Source: Thermomucor indicae-seudaticae (lineage: Eukaryota; Mucoromycota; Mucoromycetes; Mucorales; Lichtheimiaceae). From it: 49,061 bases of DNA. Within the stretch, counting starts at the first letter, position 1, and each line of letters begins with the position of its first letter. Location: assembly GCA_000787465.1 (NCBI GenBank), contig JSYX01000239.1, forward strand, positions 1 to 49,061, in the 5' to 3' direction. Below, in pieces: positions 1-10,860 of this stretch. The notes under the pieces were generated by a model that made no database searches, was not told the origin of the DNA, and saw nothing but the letters and a program-made list of their open reading frames with translations. The translations under genes were made by a program, and so were the position numbers.

Positions 1-70
1 ACGAAAGCATGAATCCAATATTAGCTTGGTGGAAAAGAAGCAAAGACTGAAACGACTAAAGAAACTCAAG
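1..70 (+). repeat. Left arm of 70-bp inverted repeat at the window ends
   Basis: Bases 1-70 match the reverse complement of 48992-49061 at 68 of 70 positions, with differences at 24 and 62. Similarity stops abruptly after base 70. The repeat is coding-like in both places and gives almost the same peptide. It may be the conserved part of a multicopy gene, a duplicated exon, or a dispersed repeat at which the assembly ended. Confidence 0.9.
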
Positions 71-91
71 GGCGGCCATACTGTCCAATAA
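2..91 (+). CDS. 3' end of a lysine-rich protein, partial
   Basis: The frame is open from the window edge and stops at TAA 89-91, giving 29 residues with the basic stretch VEKKQRLKRLKKLK. The same peptide, with N for S and Q for K at two positions, lies near the visible start of the lysine-rich protein at 48140-49060 on the other strand. There it runs on for about 290 residues; here it diverges after the last LK and stops six residues later. It may be the true end of a paralogue or a copy truncated by rearrangement. The function is not recognised; the basic composition suggests a nucleic-acid-binding or nucleolar protein. Confidence 0.45.
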   Translation, partial: RKHESNISLVEKKQRLKRLKKLKGGHTVQ

Positions 92-1166
92 GTAATTTAT
101 CTATGTCACTTATCGAGCGATTTTAAAGCCTGTAAAATAAATTGAGCCCCCCTGATCCAGTTTTTGAGTTTTAGGCGTTCTATATGTATACCTCTTCGAG
201 ATCAATCACCGGAGGCCATCCTCTTTGCCATCCAAAACACGAGACAAAACCAAATCCAGTGTTTGAAGAAAGATTTCAGATAACTTGAAATCTGTCATGC
301 CGGTGAACCGTTGCTGCTGCCTTGTTTATGATATTGGGGCAGATGTTCCTTTCTTTTGTGCGCCAAAGCTATCTACAAAGTGCATGAGAGTGAGGCGCCA
401 AAAGGGGTTCTTTTTACAAACGCCAATTCCAAGGAAAAGAGTCCTGTAGGTACCGAATACTAGTAAAGAAGTTCAGAGCACTTGTGCAGTCAGATGTTGA
501 CACGTTGTATTCCCCCCCCCCATTGACCGTTCGTTCCGGCTCCTACAGTAACGTTGAGCCATTCACCTGAATGCTGGTCAATCATCTGATACACTGACGC
601 TTTGACCCGAACCTTCAAGATCTTGGTCACGGCGCGCTCCAGTAGAAGATTTTTGTCATTGGTCGTACTTCTTGTGTTAATTGTTTGGACTTGCGCACCT
701 CGAATCTGTGCAACTGACGTAGGTTATTGTCTAATCAACATCTATAGAGTGGCAGTTGCGTTATTAGCGCATGCGTCCAAGAAGGCATATCCATCGAACA
801 TCGTTTGCTGGGCATATGTCGACCTTTTTTTTATTGAACATCGCTTCTTTGTTCATACAGATGGGGTTCCAGAAAAAAAGGGAGGGGGTGGTATCTTAAT
901 ATCCTTCCATAGTGCATATCAGGCGCGGCAGTAGCTTTTCCACGGCGTCTCTATGATATGCTCTCTTTGGTCGCGAGGGATCTTCTTGCAAGAATCCTTC
1001 ATGCTGTGGGCACATCCAATATTTACCTAAATTGGAAGGGAATGCGCGTCAAACTCGTCTTGCAGCAGGTTTTAATAAAGACATTTCATGGCTGATAACA
1101 ATCATGGTCTTTCTTTTCCCTTCCTTTCCGCTCGTTTATTATTATTATTATTATTATTATTAAAGT
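92..1166. other. Intergenic stretch, no convincing gene
   Basis: No frame here has gene-like composition. The longest open frame (602-934, +) begins at TTG and looks like chance. There is a run of nine or more C near 513-522 and a pyrimidine-rich stretch at 1107-1135 that may belong to the promoter of the gene at 1167. Confidence 0.6.
1136..1163 (+). repeat. (TTA)n microsatellite just upstream of a start codon
   Basis: About nine TTA units end only a few bases before the ATG at 1167, so the array probably lies in the 5' UTR or core promoter and could vary in length between strains. Confidence 0.9.
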
Positions 1167-2462
1167 ATGCTCTGTGCATCTGAACAGGTGTTTGCGCCGG
1201 CCGCACACCCTCACCCTCCTTCACCACCACCACAACAAGCAGGCGTCCCATTATTGCAGGATCCTCATGACCCAAACATCGATGTCGAGTACGAAAGGCT
1301 GGTCAATAGTTGGAACTATCAGCTTTTCTCGCACGACACAGACTATGCCAATAGTCCTACTACTACGACCCAAGACGGTAGTTCGGTTAAGACCGGTCAT
1401 TATATGGCGATCGTCGACCGTTATCTGGACGAGCAGTGGCTTGATGCTCAACGGATGCTTCGTTGCGCACAAGCCTGGAGTATGCGTCAAACACTGTGTC
1501 GATCCGAAGCCGTGCACACGATCAACATCCTCAGTCTCCGAATGATGCAGCGATCCATGCATACGCGCCAGGCCCTCTATGGCGGCTGCTGCTCCTTCCC
1601 TCGTTCATCATCACCACCTCTGTCCTCCACACCTTCGCTTTCGAGTCTCCCCAAGACAGCCGCTGTCGTGCAACACGACGCGCCTCATGGCATGGTAGCC
1701 GACCGCGTCGCACTCTCAGACGAAGACGACGACGAGCAGGAGATGCACGCCCCGCTCTTGCGCCGTCATCAGACAAACAGCAGTACCTGGACGCCTGAAA
1801 AGCTCCAAAAGAAGCCCTCGCTTGAGACCCTCGCAGCAGCAGCAGCAGCCGCCAAAGCGGTGCCTTCCTCGCGAGTCGTACGACTTGCACCCTCGCCATC
1901 TGCACCCAATATGCAACACGAACTCTTATCGCATTGCCCGAGCCACTTTATGCCTTTCTACGGGTATTCTCCTCCCTGGCGGCGTCTCGGCACAGACAGT
2001 GCAAGCAATACCAGTAGTATCATGGAAGAAGACGATGGAGAGTGGCGTAGCTGGTTCCATCCAAGCCAAGATGTGTGTGCGTTTTGTCGTCAACCGATGC
2101 CAGCGAAAAGGAGCTTTTCTGCGGGCGACGCGGAGACGACTCGACTGGTGCCGAGTAGTAGTAGTAGCAGTGATGATGAAGAAGAAGGTATGGTTCGTTG
2201 CGAATCGAGCATTTCGGCGTTCCGTCCGATTAGCAAAAACCTGGCGCCCCGATGTGAACCCACGGTCTTGCTCGAAGAAGAAGAAGAAGAAGAAGAAGGG
2301 TTGCCTATGCTTACCAAGAGTCGATCGTTTCCTACCAAAGAAGCAGCAGCAGCTACTAGTGCATCCAACAACAACAACAAAAAGTCACCATCGAATTTTG
2401 TCATGCGCTCTATCGTTAACAAAAAGGCATCTTTAAGCAAACTGTTTAGTGGTAAAAAATAA
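1167..2462 (+). CDS. Uncharacterised low-complexity protein, 431 aa
   Basis: Single-exon model from ATG 1167. I do not recognise the family. The part most likely to be folded is residues ~35-130, with several Trp and Leu (VEYERLVNSWNYQLF, then VDRYLDEQWLDAQRMLRCAQ). The rest is mostly disordered: proline at the N terminus, serine, an Ala run near 225, an eight-Glu run near 375 and an Asn run near 405. A lone CxxC (CAFC) near residue 305 has no partner pair. The C terminus is basic and ends SKLFSGKK. A possible splice acceptor (aacag) follows residue 6, so the true N terminus could come from an upstream exon. It is convergent with the next gene; the stops are 63 bp apart. Confidence 0.7.
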   Translation: MLCASEQVFAPAAHPHPPSPPPQQAGVPLLQDPHDPNIDVEYERLVNSWNYQLFSHDTDYANSPTTTTQDGSSVKTGHYMAIVDRYLDEQWLDAQRMLRCAQAWSMRQTLCRSEAVHTINILSLRMMQRSMHTRQALYGGCCSFPRSSSPPLSSTPSLSSLPKTAAVVQHDAPHGMVADRVALSDEDDDEQEMHAPLLRRHQTNSSTWTPEKLQKKPSLETLAAAAAAAKAVPSSRVVRLAPSPSAPNMQHELLSHCPSHFMPFYGYSPPWRRLGTDSASNTSSIMEEDDGEWRSWFHPSQDVCAFCRQPMPAKRSFSAGDAETTRLVPSSSSSSDDEEEGMVRCESSISAFRPISKNLAPRCEPTVLLEEEEEEEEGLPMLTKSRSFPTKEAAAATSASNNNNKKSPSNFVMRSIVNKKASLSKLFSGKK

Positions 2463-2525
2463 ATGGTTGCCGCCCCCTCCTTTTTCTAGTCGAGCGATCT
2501 TTATTGTGTGATGGGCAGGTTACAA

Positions 2526-3248
2526 TTACAAGTGATTCACGTCAATCTTCCCAACGGGCTGATCTCCAGTCAGGCCTCCTTTGCCTTGCTCTTGTTGTTC
2601 TGCAACGTGCTGCCTGGTCCAACCCGTGTTCTTGTGCTGGGCTTCTTGTTCCTTTCTGGATTCGTCAAAGCGGACGTCCCGGGCCATGAAAGGCGCTTGG
2701 TGTGTCGACTGATCACCCCCCTGAGGCTGCACGTCTTTGGGAGCGCCACCACCACCAACAGAGGAAGCAGCATTGTACGTTGCACCGGGTGCTACGGCCG
2801 TCGAGCCGCCTGCCTTGGCGACTGTCGACTTTTCCGGTTGTCCAACGTTCTGCCTGCGTTGTATTGGCTGGTGGCCAGAAAGTTGCTGTCTCGAAGCATG
2901 GGACGACGACCTTGTCTGAGTCCAGAGCCTCCAGAGTTGATTCGCCTGCTCTCGCGTCTCCAACAACACGTCTGCGCCCTGCTTTCTGTCCGGATGCGCA
3001 TGGTTCCAATCGAGTGCAGCCAACTCGGCCCGGTCCAGGAGCTCGTCGTTCTCAAACAGCGGCTGACTGGTCGGCAGCTCGCCTGGTCCCCGGGGCTCGC
3101 GCTTGTCTCCATGGTATCTTTGCTTCAGCTGCATCAGTGCTCGATACGCAGCGGCTCGCGGAAGTTCCCGCCCGCATGTGCGAGGCGAGCCAGGAGGAGG
3201 ACCCAATGGATCAAAGTAGCGATGATACGCCTCTACGTAGGATTCCAT
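2526..3248 (-). CDS. Uncharacterised protein, 240 aa
   Basis: Single-exon model on the minus strand from ATG at 3248. The family is not recognised. The N-terminal half is the better candidate for a folded region: it starts MESYVEAYHRYFDPLG and has helix-like segments (AAAYRALMQLKQRY; DELLDRAELAALDWNHAHPDRK). The C-terminal half is rich in Gln, Gly and Ser and probably disordered. It shares a 480-bp upstream region with the divergent VMS1 gene, so co-regulation is possible. The gene is G+C-rich like its neighbours and shows no sign of transfer. Confidence 0.65.
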   Translation of the reverse strand: MESYVEAYHRYFDPLGPPPGSPRTCGRELPRAAAYRALMQLKQRYHGDKREPRGPGELPTSQPLFENDELLDRAELAALDWNHAHPDRKQGADVLLETREQANQLWRLWTQTRSSSHASRQQLSGHQPIQRRQNVGQPEKSTVAKAGGSTAVAPGATYNAASSVGGGGAPKDVQPQGGDQSTHQAPFMARDVRFDESRKEQEAQHKNTGWTRQHVAEQQEQGKGGLTGDQPVGKIDVNHL

Positions 3249-3727
3249 CGTGGAAAAGAAAGTATGCAGACAGACAATGGAGGAAATGAAAGAGGGTTTT
3301 TGATAACCATGATGTCATTTATAACCAACCAACGACAAGCCAGTGTGGCTCTTTTTCTAGATTGATTCGTCCTCATACGTGCTTACGCAGACCAATTGGA
3401 AGTTACAAAAGCAGCCTTGCTGAATGACATGGCTTTCTCTCTCGCTCTAACTTTTTTCATGCGAAATATTGGGTTCTCTACTGCGTTTATGAAGATCCTC
3501 TTGATGCTGGTTGATAGGACACCCTTTCGGTTTCTTATTTCATACGCCAGGCTGCTCAAAGAATAACCTGCCTCACTGAACAATTTGTCTTTCTGCTGCA
3601 GTACGCATAACAGACGACCCGGATGATCTTGAGTTGAGTGAGTAAACGTCTGGGCCCGAAATTGGGGAGCATGTGGCCAATAAAATTTCAAAAGAGGGTT
3701 CTGCTTGATGCCAAAAAAAGAGAAACC
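3249..3727. promoter_or_regulatory. Divergent upstream region shared by 2526-3248 and VMS1
   Basis: This 479-bp gap lies between two divergent start codons and should hold both promoters. A minus-strand open frame (3383-3775) crosses into VMS1 but has no family resemblance. In the VMS1 frame two more ATGs lie upstream (near 3638 and 3671), giving weakly coding-like sequence that I treat as 5' UTR. Confidence 0.5.
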
Positions 3728-5773
3728 ATGATCCAGCTCGATACCCTCAGGATACGTCCTCAAAGCATTTTTCATTTACCCGACGAATTACTGAAATGTC
3801 TGCAGCCAGTTGACCGAACCATTGAGCCAGAAGCCGCGGTGGATGTCACTGCGGATCAACTTGAAAAACTCGAGATCCAGCTGGAGAGTTCAGGCAATGC
3901 ATGTCGAACATGCAATATTACCCTTGACGAGGACAGCTTTCGAGAGCACTTTAAGACCGACTGGCACCGGTACAACATTAAACGCAAGCTGGTTCTGCAG
4001 CAACCACCAGTGGCCTTGGCCGAATTCGAGACCATGCTCGAAGGTAAATCCTAAACGGTCTTCTTTTTCATTACGCGAGCCCCACCGACTTTTGGGCTTT
4101 CAGGCATTGCCGAAAGCATTTCTGGATCGGAATCGTCATCCGAAGAAGAACAAGACAGTGACAACCAAGCGTTGACGACGACGAGTGTGTCCAGTCTGAT
4201 CGAAAAGCAAAAGGAGGATATTGCGCCAGAACAAGATGATGATCAAGGGCCGCCTCGGTTGCTACCCATTCAGAAAAAGTTCTCTGCCTTGAGATGGTTC
4301 ATGGCTCCCTCCGTGTCGGATCGAGTCTACTTTGGGGTCTACAAGAGTCTCGTGGATGAGGAGGATCCGGTCGAGTCGCTGGAGCGGATACAGGCTTCTC
4401 GGTTTACGGCGGGAAAACCTCGCCTTTGGACGTTTGTCATGATCGGTGGCGGTCACTTTGCGGGAGCGGTGGTGGATGTTCAGCAGAGTATCAAGAAGCC
4501 AAATGAACTTTTGGAAAGGGAAGTCAAGATGGTTGCGCACAAGACATTCCATCGATATACCAGTAAGGCATACACACACTCTCTCTCACTTTTTCTCTTG
4601 TGATTGAATGCTCATTCTATCCAAGCGCGCAGGAAGCAAGGAGGAGCACAGTCAGCCAATGATATGGCCAAGGGCAAGGCGAATTCGGCGGGCGCACAGA
4701 TTCGACGGTATAATGAGCGGATGTTGCAGCAGGAAGTCCGGCAAGTGCTTAGCCAGTGGAGGGAGCACATTGCGGACAGTGAGTTTATCTTTGTGCATGC
4801 GCCAAGCAACAATCGAAAGGTGGTGTTTGGGTACGAAGAGGCGGTCCTGGATCGGGCCAATCCACGCGTAAAGACGATTCCGTTTCCGACCCGACGCCCC
4901 ACGCTGAACGAGGTCCGCCGGGTGTTCATTGAGCTCAGTTCGCTCAGGGTAGCTGAAATGGACCCTGAGGAAGCGCGGATAGAGAAAAAGGAAAGGGTCC
5001 GAACCCAATTCGAGCAATCGCGCACAAGCAAAGAGTCGGTCGTGGCCGATATCGGCAGGAAATCAATTCCGGAGGTTCAGAAACTGATCCAGCTAGTAGC
5101 AAAACAAGGTAAAGAACATGTGGTGCTGTCGCATATTCGGAAGCACGAGGGGCTGCTATTGTCTATGGCCTGTGGAAAGCTATCGGATGGTGGTGGTGGA
5201 TTGAGCGATGAAGAGCTCAGGCGATACCCTACGTTGCTGCATCTGGCATCGCATCACGGGCATGCAGCTCTGGTGTCTGGCTTGATACGGGAGCTGGGTG
5301 CAGATCCGACCATCAAGAATGATTTCGGCAAGACAGCCTATGAGATGGCCAAGGACAAGGAGACGCGCAATGCGTTTCGACGTTGTATGTGTGACTTGCC
5401 CGATCAATGGGATTGGGTGAACGAGGCGCGCGTCCCGAGTCCGTTGACTCGAGAGGCCGAGCTGGAACAGATCGAAAAAGAGCGTAAGCGCCAGGAGCGT
5501 GAAATGGAGCGGCGACGAAAGATCGAAGAAGGTCGACGAAAGCGTGAGGAAGAACAAGCAGCCAAAGATCAGCAACAGCAGCAACAACAACAACGACAAC
5601 AAAGGGGTAAACATCAGAAATTGGATACAACAGTCAACAGACTGGGTGGCAGCAGCGGCACGAGCACGCCAATGAATATGGCAAATATGTCACCCGAAGC
5701 ACGAATGCGGCTGGAAAGAGAAATGAGAGCCAGGGCAGCAGAGGAGCGACTGCGAAGATTGCAGAATAGATAG
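3728..5773 (+). CDS. VMS1: Vms1/ANKZF1 family peptidyl-tRNA hydrolase of ribosome quality control
   Basis: Exons 3728-4043, 4104-4562 and 4626-5773 give 640 aa. Vms1 cuts the peptidyl-tRNA of stalled nascent chains on 60S subunits and works with Cdc48, notably to protect mitochondria. Seen here: a C2H2 zinc finger (C59, C62, H74, H80); a VLRF1 domain at ~190-345 with the loop RRKQGGAQSANDMAKGKANS, whose Gln (~267) corresponds to the catalytic Gln of the family; an ankyrin repeat (~410-460); a long charged coiled coil; and a C-terminal VCP-interacting motif matching Rx5AAxxR at 623-633. All family parts are present. I chose ATG 3728 because MIQLDTLRIRPQSIFHLPDE starts like homologues; an upstream in-frame ATG would add up to 30 residues. 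Confidence 0.93.
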
Positions 5774-6658
5774 TTTGGAATAGACACGATCGCAGGTCGA
5801 TGTTGAGCAAGAGCAAGAAGAAGGTTGTTCGGTCTCATTTACTGGAGAAGGAGAGAGTGTGTGCCACACTAGGAGAAAGGAAAAGGGGAAAGGTTCATTA
5901 TAGGCTACATCGAGAGAGAGAGAGATCTTTGTAAGTGACAAGGAGCCAAATGATGTGGCTATACAACGAATTTGTTTTTATGTTCCTAGAAAGAGGGGAT
6001 AATAGTCTGTGTGCATAAGACATATAGGTGACACAGGAGATTTATTAAATGAATCTTGGGGTAGGACAGACTTTTAATTGTTAATGCATCCAGAATGCTG
6101 TCAATGATTTACTCAAAGATGATGGAATGACAGGTTGTGTGTGTGAGAATGAAAGGGGAGCTATGAGGAGATGTACGTTAGGGAGCAGTAAGGAGCGAAA
6201 AAGAGAGAGTGACAGAGAAAGAGAGAGAGAGGGGATAGTTTAGAGCGATCTTCCGCATAGGAAATTGGCTGGAGTTTTCGATTAAATGAAGTGCATATAT
6301 ATTCTCCAGGTAACCGGCTCAACGAAAAGGCTTGATAGGGTGCACAAGAAGTGCGTAATCGTTCGGTGTTTGTTTTCTGGGATCAATTTGGCGGGAATAA
6401 AGTGGGAAGAAGAGGAGGAGGCCCTTCCCAAGGAATAGGAACTAGTCTTAAAAGGCAACTACCTGTAGTAAATTTGTTGCGTTTTCAGGGACATGAAAAG
6501 ATTGAAAAGAGAGTAACAATAGCCTTCTTCTTCTTCCCGTCCTCACTTCCTTTCCTTTTCCCCAAAAGTACTGTAATCGTCTTTCTTTCAATACAAATCT
6601 GTCCGACCCTTTTTTATTCTTGTTCATCCTTTTCGTTACGTGGACAGTAAAAAACATC
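5774..6658. other. Intergenic region with purine-rich repeats
   Basis: 885 bp between two co-directional genes. GA-rich tracts lie near 5903-5925 and 6196-6235, and a pyrimidine-rich stretch (6518-6570) precedes the next gene, as is common in fungal promoters. The open frames in this gap lack coding character. Confidence 0.55.
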
Positions 6659-8697
6659 ATGATGATGTCGCCTTCTTCTTCTTCTTCGTCCTTGACCGAG
6701 CTAACCAAACCCTTTGATCGCATGCAAATACGCGAAGACAACAGCGACATGGAGCTTCCCAAAAGTCCACGTGAATGCCTCATCGAGCTGATCCAGCAGG
6801 TCGAGCAGGCCAACCTGCAGCAGGCCTTGAAGAGCGAGTTAAACCGGCTACTGACGGACCACGAACGTCTTGTCACCATGCTTCAGCAACGCACACAGAC
6901 GCTCGAAGAAGAGAACAATCAGCTCAAGCTCATCCACTCTGAACATCAACGGCGTTACGAAAAAGCTGTACGAGAGATGCAGTTCTTCAAGAAAAAGTAC
7001 GATCATTTGCAGAAACGACATCTTCTTCCTGGTGAGCTGGAACCTCCTAGCACTGCCCCACCACCACCACCTCCTCCTTCTTCACACCAATCGCCGCCAC
7101 AGCATCCACCACCTCCGCCTCCGCCTCCTTCTAATAGTACCATCCCACCTAATGCTTACCCACTCACACCGACTAGTCCGCAACACACCACCACGAGGCG
7201 TCAAAGCACCATGTCATCCGAGTCGCACGATTCCCTGTCGTCCTTGCCACAGCAGCGGACTACGACTACGACCACTACAAAGAGGCGGTCCCGTTCCTCC
7301 TCGACATCTACCACTTCATCTTCCGCCACGTCGATCGTGCACCCTTACCAGCAAACCACCACCGCCAACAGCAGCTACTGGTCCGACAACTCCTCACTCC
7401 TGCTGCGGCAGCAACCGCCACCGAATCGGTTCGCAGCCAACACCAACAGTATCTACAGCGTCAGCACCGACGGCTCCTTTCCGGCGACCGACACCCGCAA
7501 GCCTTCGTGGTCCTACTACCACCAAGGGCGGCAGCATACCAACCACTCGTCGTCATCAGCCTCGTCCGTGTACACTTCTGTCACTGCGCCCGCCCGGTCC
7601 ACCACCTCCGCCAACGGGTACACCGGCGCGTCCATGATCCAGCAGCGACGGGTGGACCCCTTGCTGTTTGGCGGCTCGGACGCGCTCTGGGACACGATCG
7701 CCAAGAGCCATGGCAGCGATGTCACGGTCGAGAAGATCATTAGCAACTTTCTGCGGCGCGGCGGGTCCCCGAACACGGCCAAGCAGTCGCCATCGGGCCC
7801 GGTCGTCAAGTACGGCTACGGCATGATTCATGCCTTGATTGTGACCAAGGCACCCGGGTCCCTGGATCTCTTGTTGCAGCAAGGCGCCAATCCCAATGCC
7901 ATGACCTTGAGCCAAAATGAAGAAGACAAGGTATGTTGTTGTGAAATATCATGCTTAGCCCAACCCTCCGGCCCCGTATGTATAACTTTTTGTCAAACCA
8001 CCCTAGGTCACGCCTTGTTATCTGGCAGCCAGTGTGGGCTGGCTTCCGGGACTTCAGAAATTGGTGCAGGCCGGCGGGGATTTGATCCAGGCACGAGGCG
8101 AAGGAGTCAAGAACAAGACCGCCTTGCATGTGGCTGCTGAGCACTGTCACGCGGCCGTGGTCGAGTTTATTGTCGGATACACCCAGGGTGCCTTGAATTA
8201 CCAAGTGGATAGTCAAGGTATGGTTATATAGCAGCCATCCTCTGTCTGTGTGTGCGTGTGTGTGTCTGAACGTCCAATCATCATCATTATTATTAGGTGC
8301 GACTGCGCTGCATTATGCTAGTTTGTCCGGCCACACAGACCTCGTTTGCTTTTTGGCACGCAACTGCCAGATCCCGGTCAACCAACCGGACCGACGCGGC
8401 GAACAACCGATCCATTGGGCAGCAAGACACGGTCGACTCGAAGTCGTGACGCTCCTGGTCGAACGCTTCGGCTGTGATCCGAACGCTTACGTGTCCAAGA
8501 AGGTGCCCACCCCCCTGGATATCGCCAAATCCCAAGGCCATAAACGTCTCGTCGATTACCTCAAGTCCATTGGCGCCTTGACGGCGAAGAAGATGGACAA
8601 GAAACGAGATGAGGAATTGGCGAAACGGATACCGAATCATTTACATTCGACACTCGCCAGAAATGGTCTTTTGGGTGGCGATGATTCTCTATTTTAA
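6659..8697 (+). CDS. Coiled-coil and ankyrin-repeat protein, 627 aa
   Basis: Exons 6659-7930, 8007-8217 and 8297-8697. Order of parts: Ser-rich start; coiled coil at ~35-125 (leucine heptads, then EEENNQLKLIHSEHQRRYEK); a long disordered Pro/Ser/Thr linker (~130-330); and at least four ankyrin repeats at ~340-600, including KTALHVAAEHCHAAVVEFI, ATALHYASLSGHTDLVCFL and EQPIHWAARHGRLEVVTLL. The domain mix suggests an adaptor or scaffold; I do not recognise an orthologue. Three consecutive ATGs begin at 6659 and any could initiate. Both introns (76 and 79 bp) fall within the ankyrin part and splice in phase. It is convergent with the next gene. Confidence 0.85.
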
Positions 8698-9131
8698 TCA
8701 TCATAATTACTTAGTAATGTATATTTTTCGTCCTCGCTTTCTCTTTTTTTTCTTACTGCCTTTATTATAGCCATTGTAATTAATTAGCTAGCCAACTGTC
8801 CATATCCTAATCACTTATATATATATAAAGTGTGGCACACAGAAAAATTGTCCCGCGCGCGATCGAACGCACACTGCAATCGCAACAGCTACCAGCCTTG
8901 ACCGATATGCTCTATTGATCGGTTATTGGTGACGAGTCCAGTTACAGAACGCCCAGTTATCATGACTATTCTCCACCCCCATCATGAACTGACAAGCCTC
9001 GTGCGGTTAGCATGTGGTATTCATACGTAATCGACCGGATGTATCATGGTAGCGAACAGACGCTTCGTGTTTTTTCAAGGCCGTGCCACAAAACGACCTG
9101 CGGCCCAAAAGTTATGGCCTCGTTTATCGTA
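8698..9131. other. 3'-3' intergenic region
   Basis: 434 bp between two convergent genes. An AT-rich stretch with a TATATATATA run (near 8816-8827) probably belongs to the ankyrin gene's 3' UTR. A tRNA-like T-loop string on the minus strand (near 8860-8872) was tested and rejected because no acceptor stem pairs. Confidence 0.5.
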
Positions 9132-9693
9132 CTAGTGGGATTGGTCTATTTGGTACGAGACGATAATTGATTTTTGCTGTCGCAGACAATCGTATTCTTG
9201 AATCAATCGTCGCAGCTCAGAGTGTTCTGGCAGACTGGTGCGTAGCGTCCGCATCGTCTTTTCGACGCCCAGTGCGCCTCCCAATGCCAGACCGGTCAAA
9301 GCGCCAACTATTTTTCTTTTTCGATGAGTGCCAAGTGGTTGCGATAAACCAGAACGAAAGAGGTTCCTACCCATGGTAAAGAGTCTTGATTTCGATTGTC
9401 GCGATTTGCCTATTATGAATGTATATATATACGGCATGTCAATGAGAGGTCCCCCAACCCACGCACGATCGTCAGTACGCACTCCACATGTGACCCGCCA
9501 TGCCGAGCCATCCTGCACCCGCCACGGCTAAGAACAAAACAATAATTGGATCAGTCCATCATGGTGCGGGGGCAAATTGAAATGTCCATTTACTTAGACT
9601 GAAAAAGTTGAGCACGGCCGATTTAATCACGACGGTCTCTTCGGGTGTCGGTTCGTAGTCGCGTAGTTGTTGCTTGATTTCCTCTTTGGACAT
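9132..9693 (-). CDS. Small two-helix membrane protein, possibly OCIA-like
   Basis: Minus-strand exons 9693-9594, 9527-9483 and 9409-9132 give 140 aa; introns are 66 and 73 bp and phases fit. The start MSKEEIKQQLRDYEPTPEE is followed by two short hydrophobic glycine-rich segments (~27-47 and ~80-97, the second KIVGALTGLALGGALG), then a charged C terminus. Acidic start with PTPEE, two Gly-rich helices and a following LP-S-L stretch recall OCIA-domain proteins of endosomes and mitochondria. That is resemblance by layout only; any small mitochondrial membrane protein is an alternative. It shares a 130-bp promoter with the next gene. The second splice is the least certain part of the model. Confidence 0.5.
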
Positions 9694-9823
9694 TTTGTAT
9701 GGGGGCTTCTTTGTTGTATGGATAAAGTAAAAAGTTATGAGAAGCAATAGACGTGACTCTTTTAAAAGGGGCCTTGCCTACCCGACATGACACCACCCAC
9801 TTTTCATCCTAGCGTTATTATCT

Positions 9824-10715
9824 ATGCTTATATCGACGACGACGACGACCGAACTGTGGCAGCATCATCATCAACAACAGGACAAGGATGGCTCAGCACT
9901 TGATATCCAACCGCATTTCGCGGTCCTCGCAAGCGTCTTGATGCTCATCGCGCTCTATCTGTTATCCATCGCCTTTCGTTACTTTATTTATACCATCGCC
10001 GTCGCAGGGTTTTACATTGGAAGTAGGTCGTTGTAAAACTGAGAGTGGCGCGCCAGATCACTCACTCAACGCAATTCAACAACAGGCATTGTGACCTGGG
10101 TTCTCTTGACAGCCGCAGAACCCGATAAAGGATACCCATCCGCGCCGGTCGTCTATCTCTGTTCCTGCTTTGGCGCTGGCATCCTGGTCGCCGTCATCCT
10201 CATGTTCTATTGGCGTATAGGCCTCTATCTCCTGGCAGGCAAGTCGACTTTCTTGACAAAAGACACCACATCACATCAGCATCTAACCGGTGAGGTTTCA
10301 TCATATAGTGGTCGCAGGCTACATCCTTTCGATCTTCATCTTTTCCTGGCGACCCGACCACATCTTGCTCAACGTCTACGCGCGACAGTTCACCGGACTC
10401 GGCTTCGCGATCGCTGGCATCTTGGCCATGTATCTGATCGAATTCGTTACCGTCATCACTTCCATTTCCTTCCTCGGCAGCTACTCGTTCATCATCGCCC
10501 TCGACCTACTCATTCACACGGGCTTCATCAATGGCCCAAGATCCATGCTCGACGCTAACCCGCATCATCATGTCCAGTACCAGCTCTCGACCCGCATTTA
10601 CGCCATGCTCGGTGGCGTCCTGGGTCTCTGGTTGGCCGGTGCCGTATGGCATCTCTGGTTCAACCGTGGCCGCAGATTTGGCCTCGATCTCGTCAAAACC
10701 GAATGTCATTGTTAG
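9824..10715 (+). CDS. TMEM198/TM7S3-like seven-helix membrane protein, 249 aa
   Basis: Exons 9824-10022, 10086-10238 and 10318-10715. About seven hydrophobic segments follow a short polar N terminus (PHFAVLASVLMLIALYLLSI; PVVYLCSCFGAGILVAVIL; GYILSIFIFSW; then four more), with a small loop TAAEPDKGYPS between the second and third. This layout fits the TM7S3/TM198-like family; the molecular role in fungi is unknown. The second intron begins with GC instead of GT; only that splice joins GLYLLA to GYILSIF in frame. The gene is convergent with the RasGEF gene (145 bp apart). Confidence 0.72.
10239..10317 (+). other. GC-AG intron in the TMEM198-like gene
   Basis: The donor reads AG|GCAAGT, the usual consensus for GC-type donors. 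The acceptor is gtcgcag and a ctaac branch-like site lies near 10282. The splice is phase 1 and restores a glycine; no GT donor nearby keeps the frame. Confidence 0.75.
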
Positions 10716-10860
10716 AATAATAAATCATCACGCTTAATAATAATAGTAAAGAGTTTTATAGAGTCGTGTTTTCTCCATTAGCAATGAGGGTATACAAAAA
10801 AAGGGACAAAGGAGAGGAAAGGGTGGGTTTATATATAGAGAGAGAAGGGAAAGAGGGAGG

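Noticed and set aside
602..934. 110-residue open frame
   Set aside because: Begins at TTG, has no domain or compositional support and is probably chance.
3383..3775. Minus-strand 130-residue frame overlapping the VMS1 start
   Set aside because: It overlaps a well-supported gene on the other strand and lies in the shared promoter; no family resemblance.
8848..8935. tRNA on the minus strand (gttcgatcgcgcgcggg looks like a T-arm end)
   Set aside because: The T stem does not pair with a seven-base loop, no matching 5' acceptor strand lies 70-90 nt upstream, and no anticodon arm was found.
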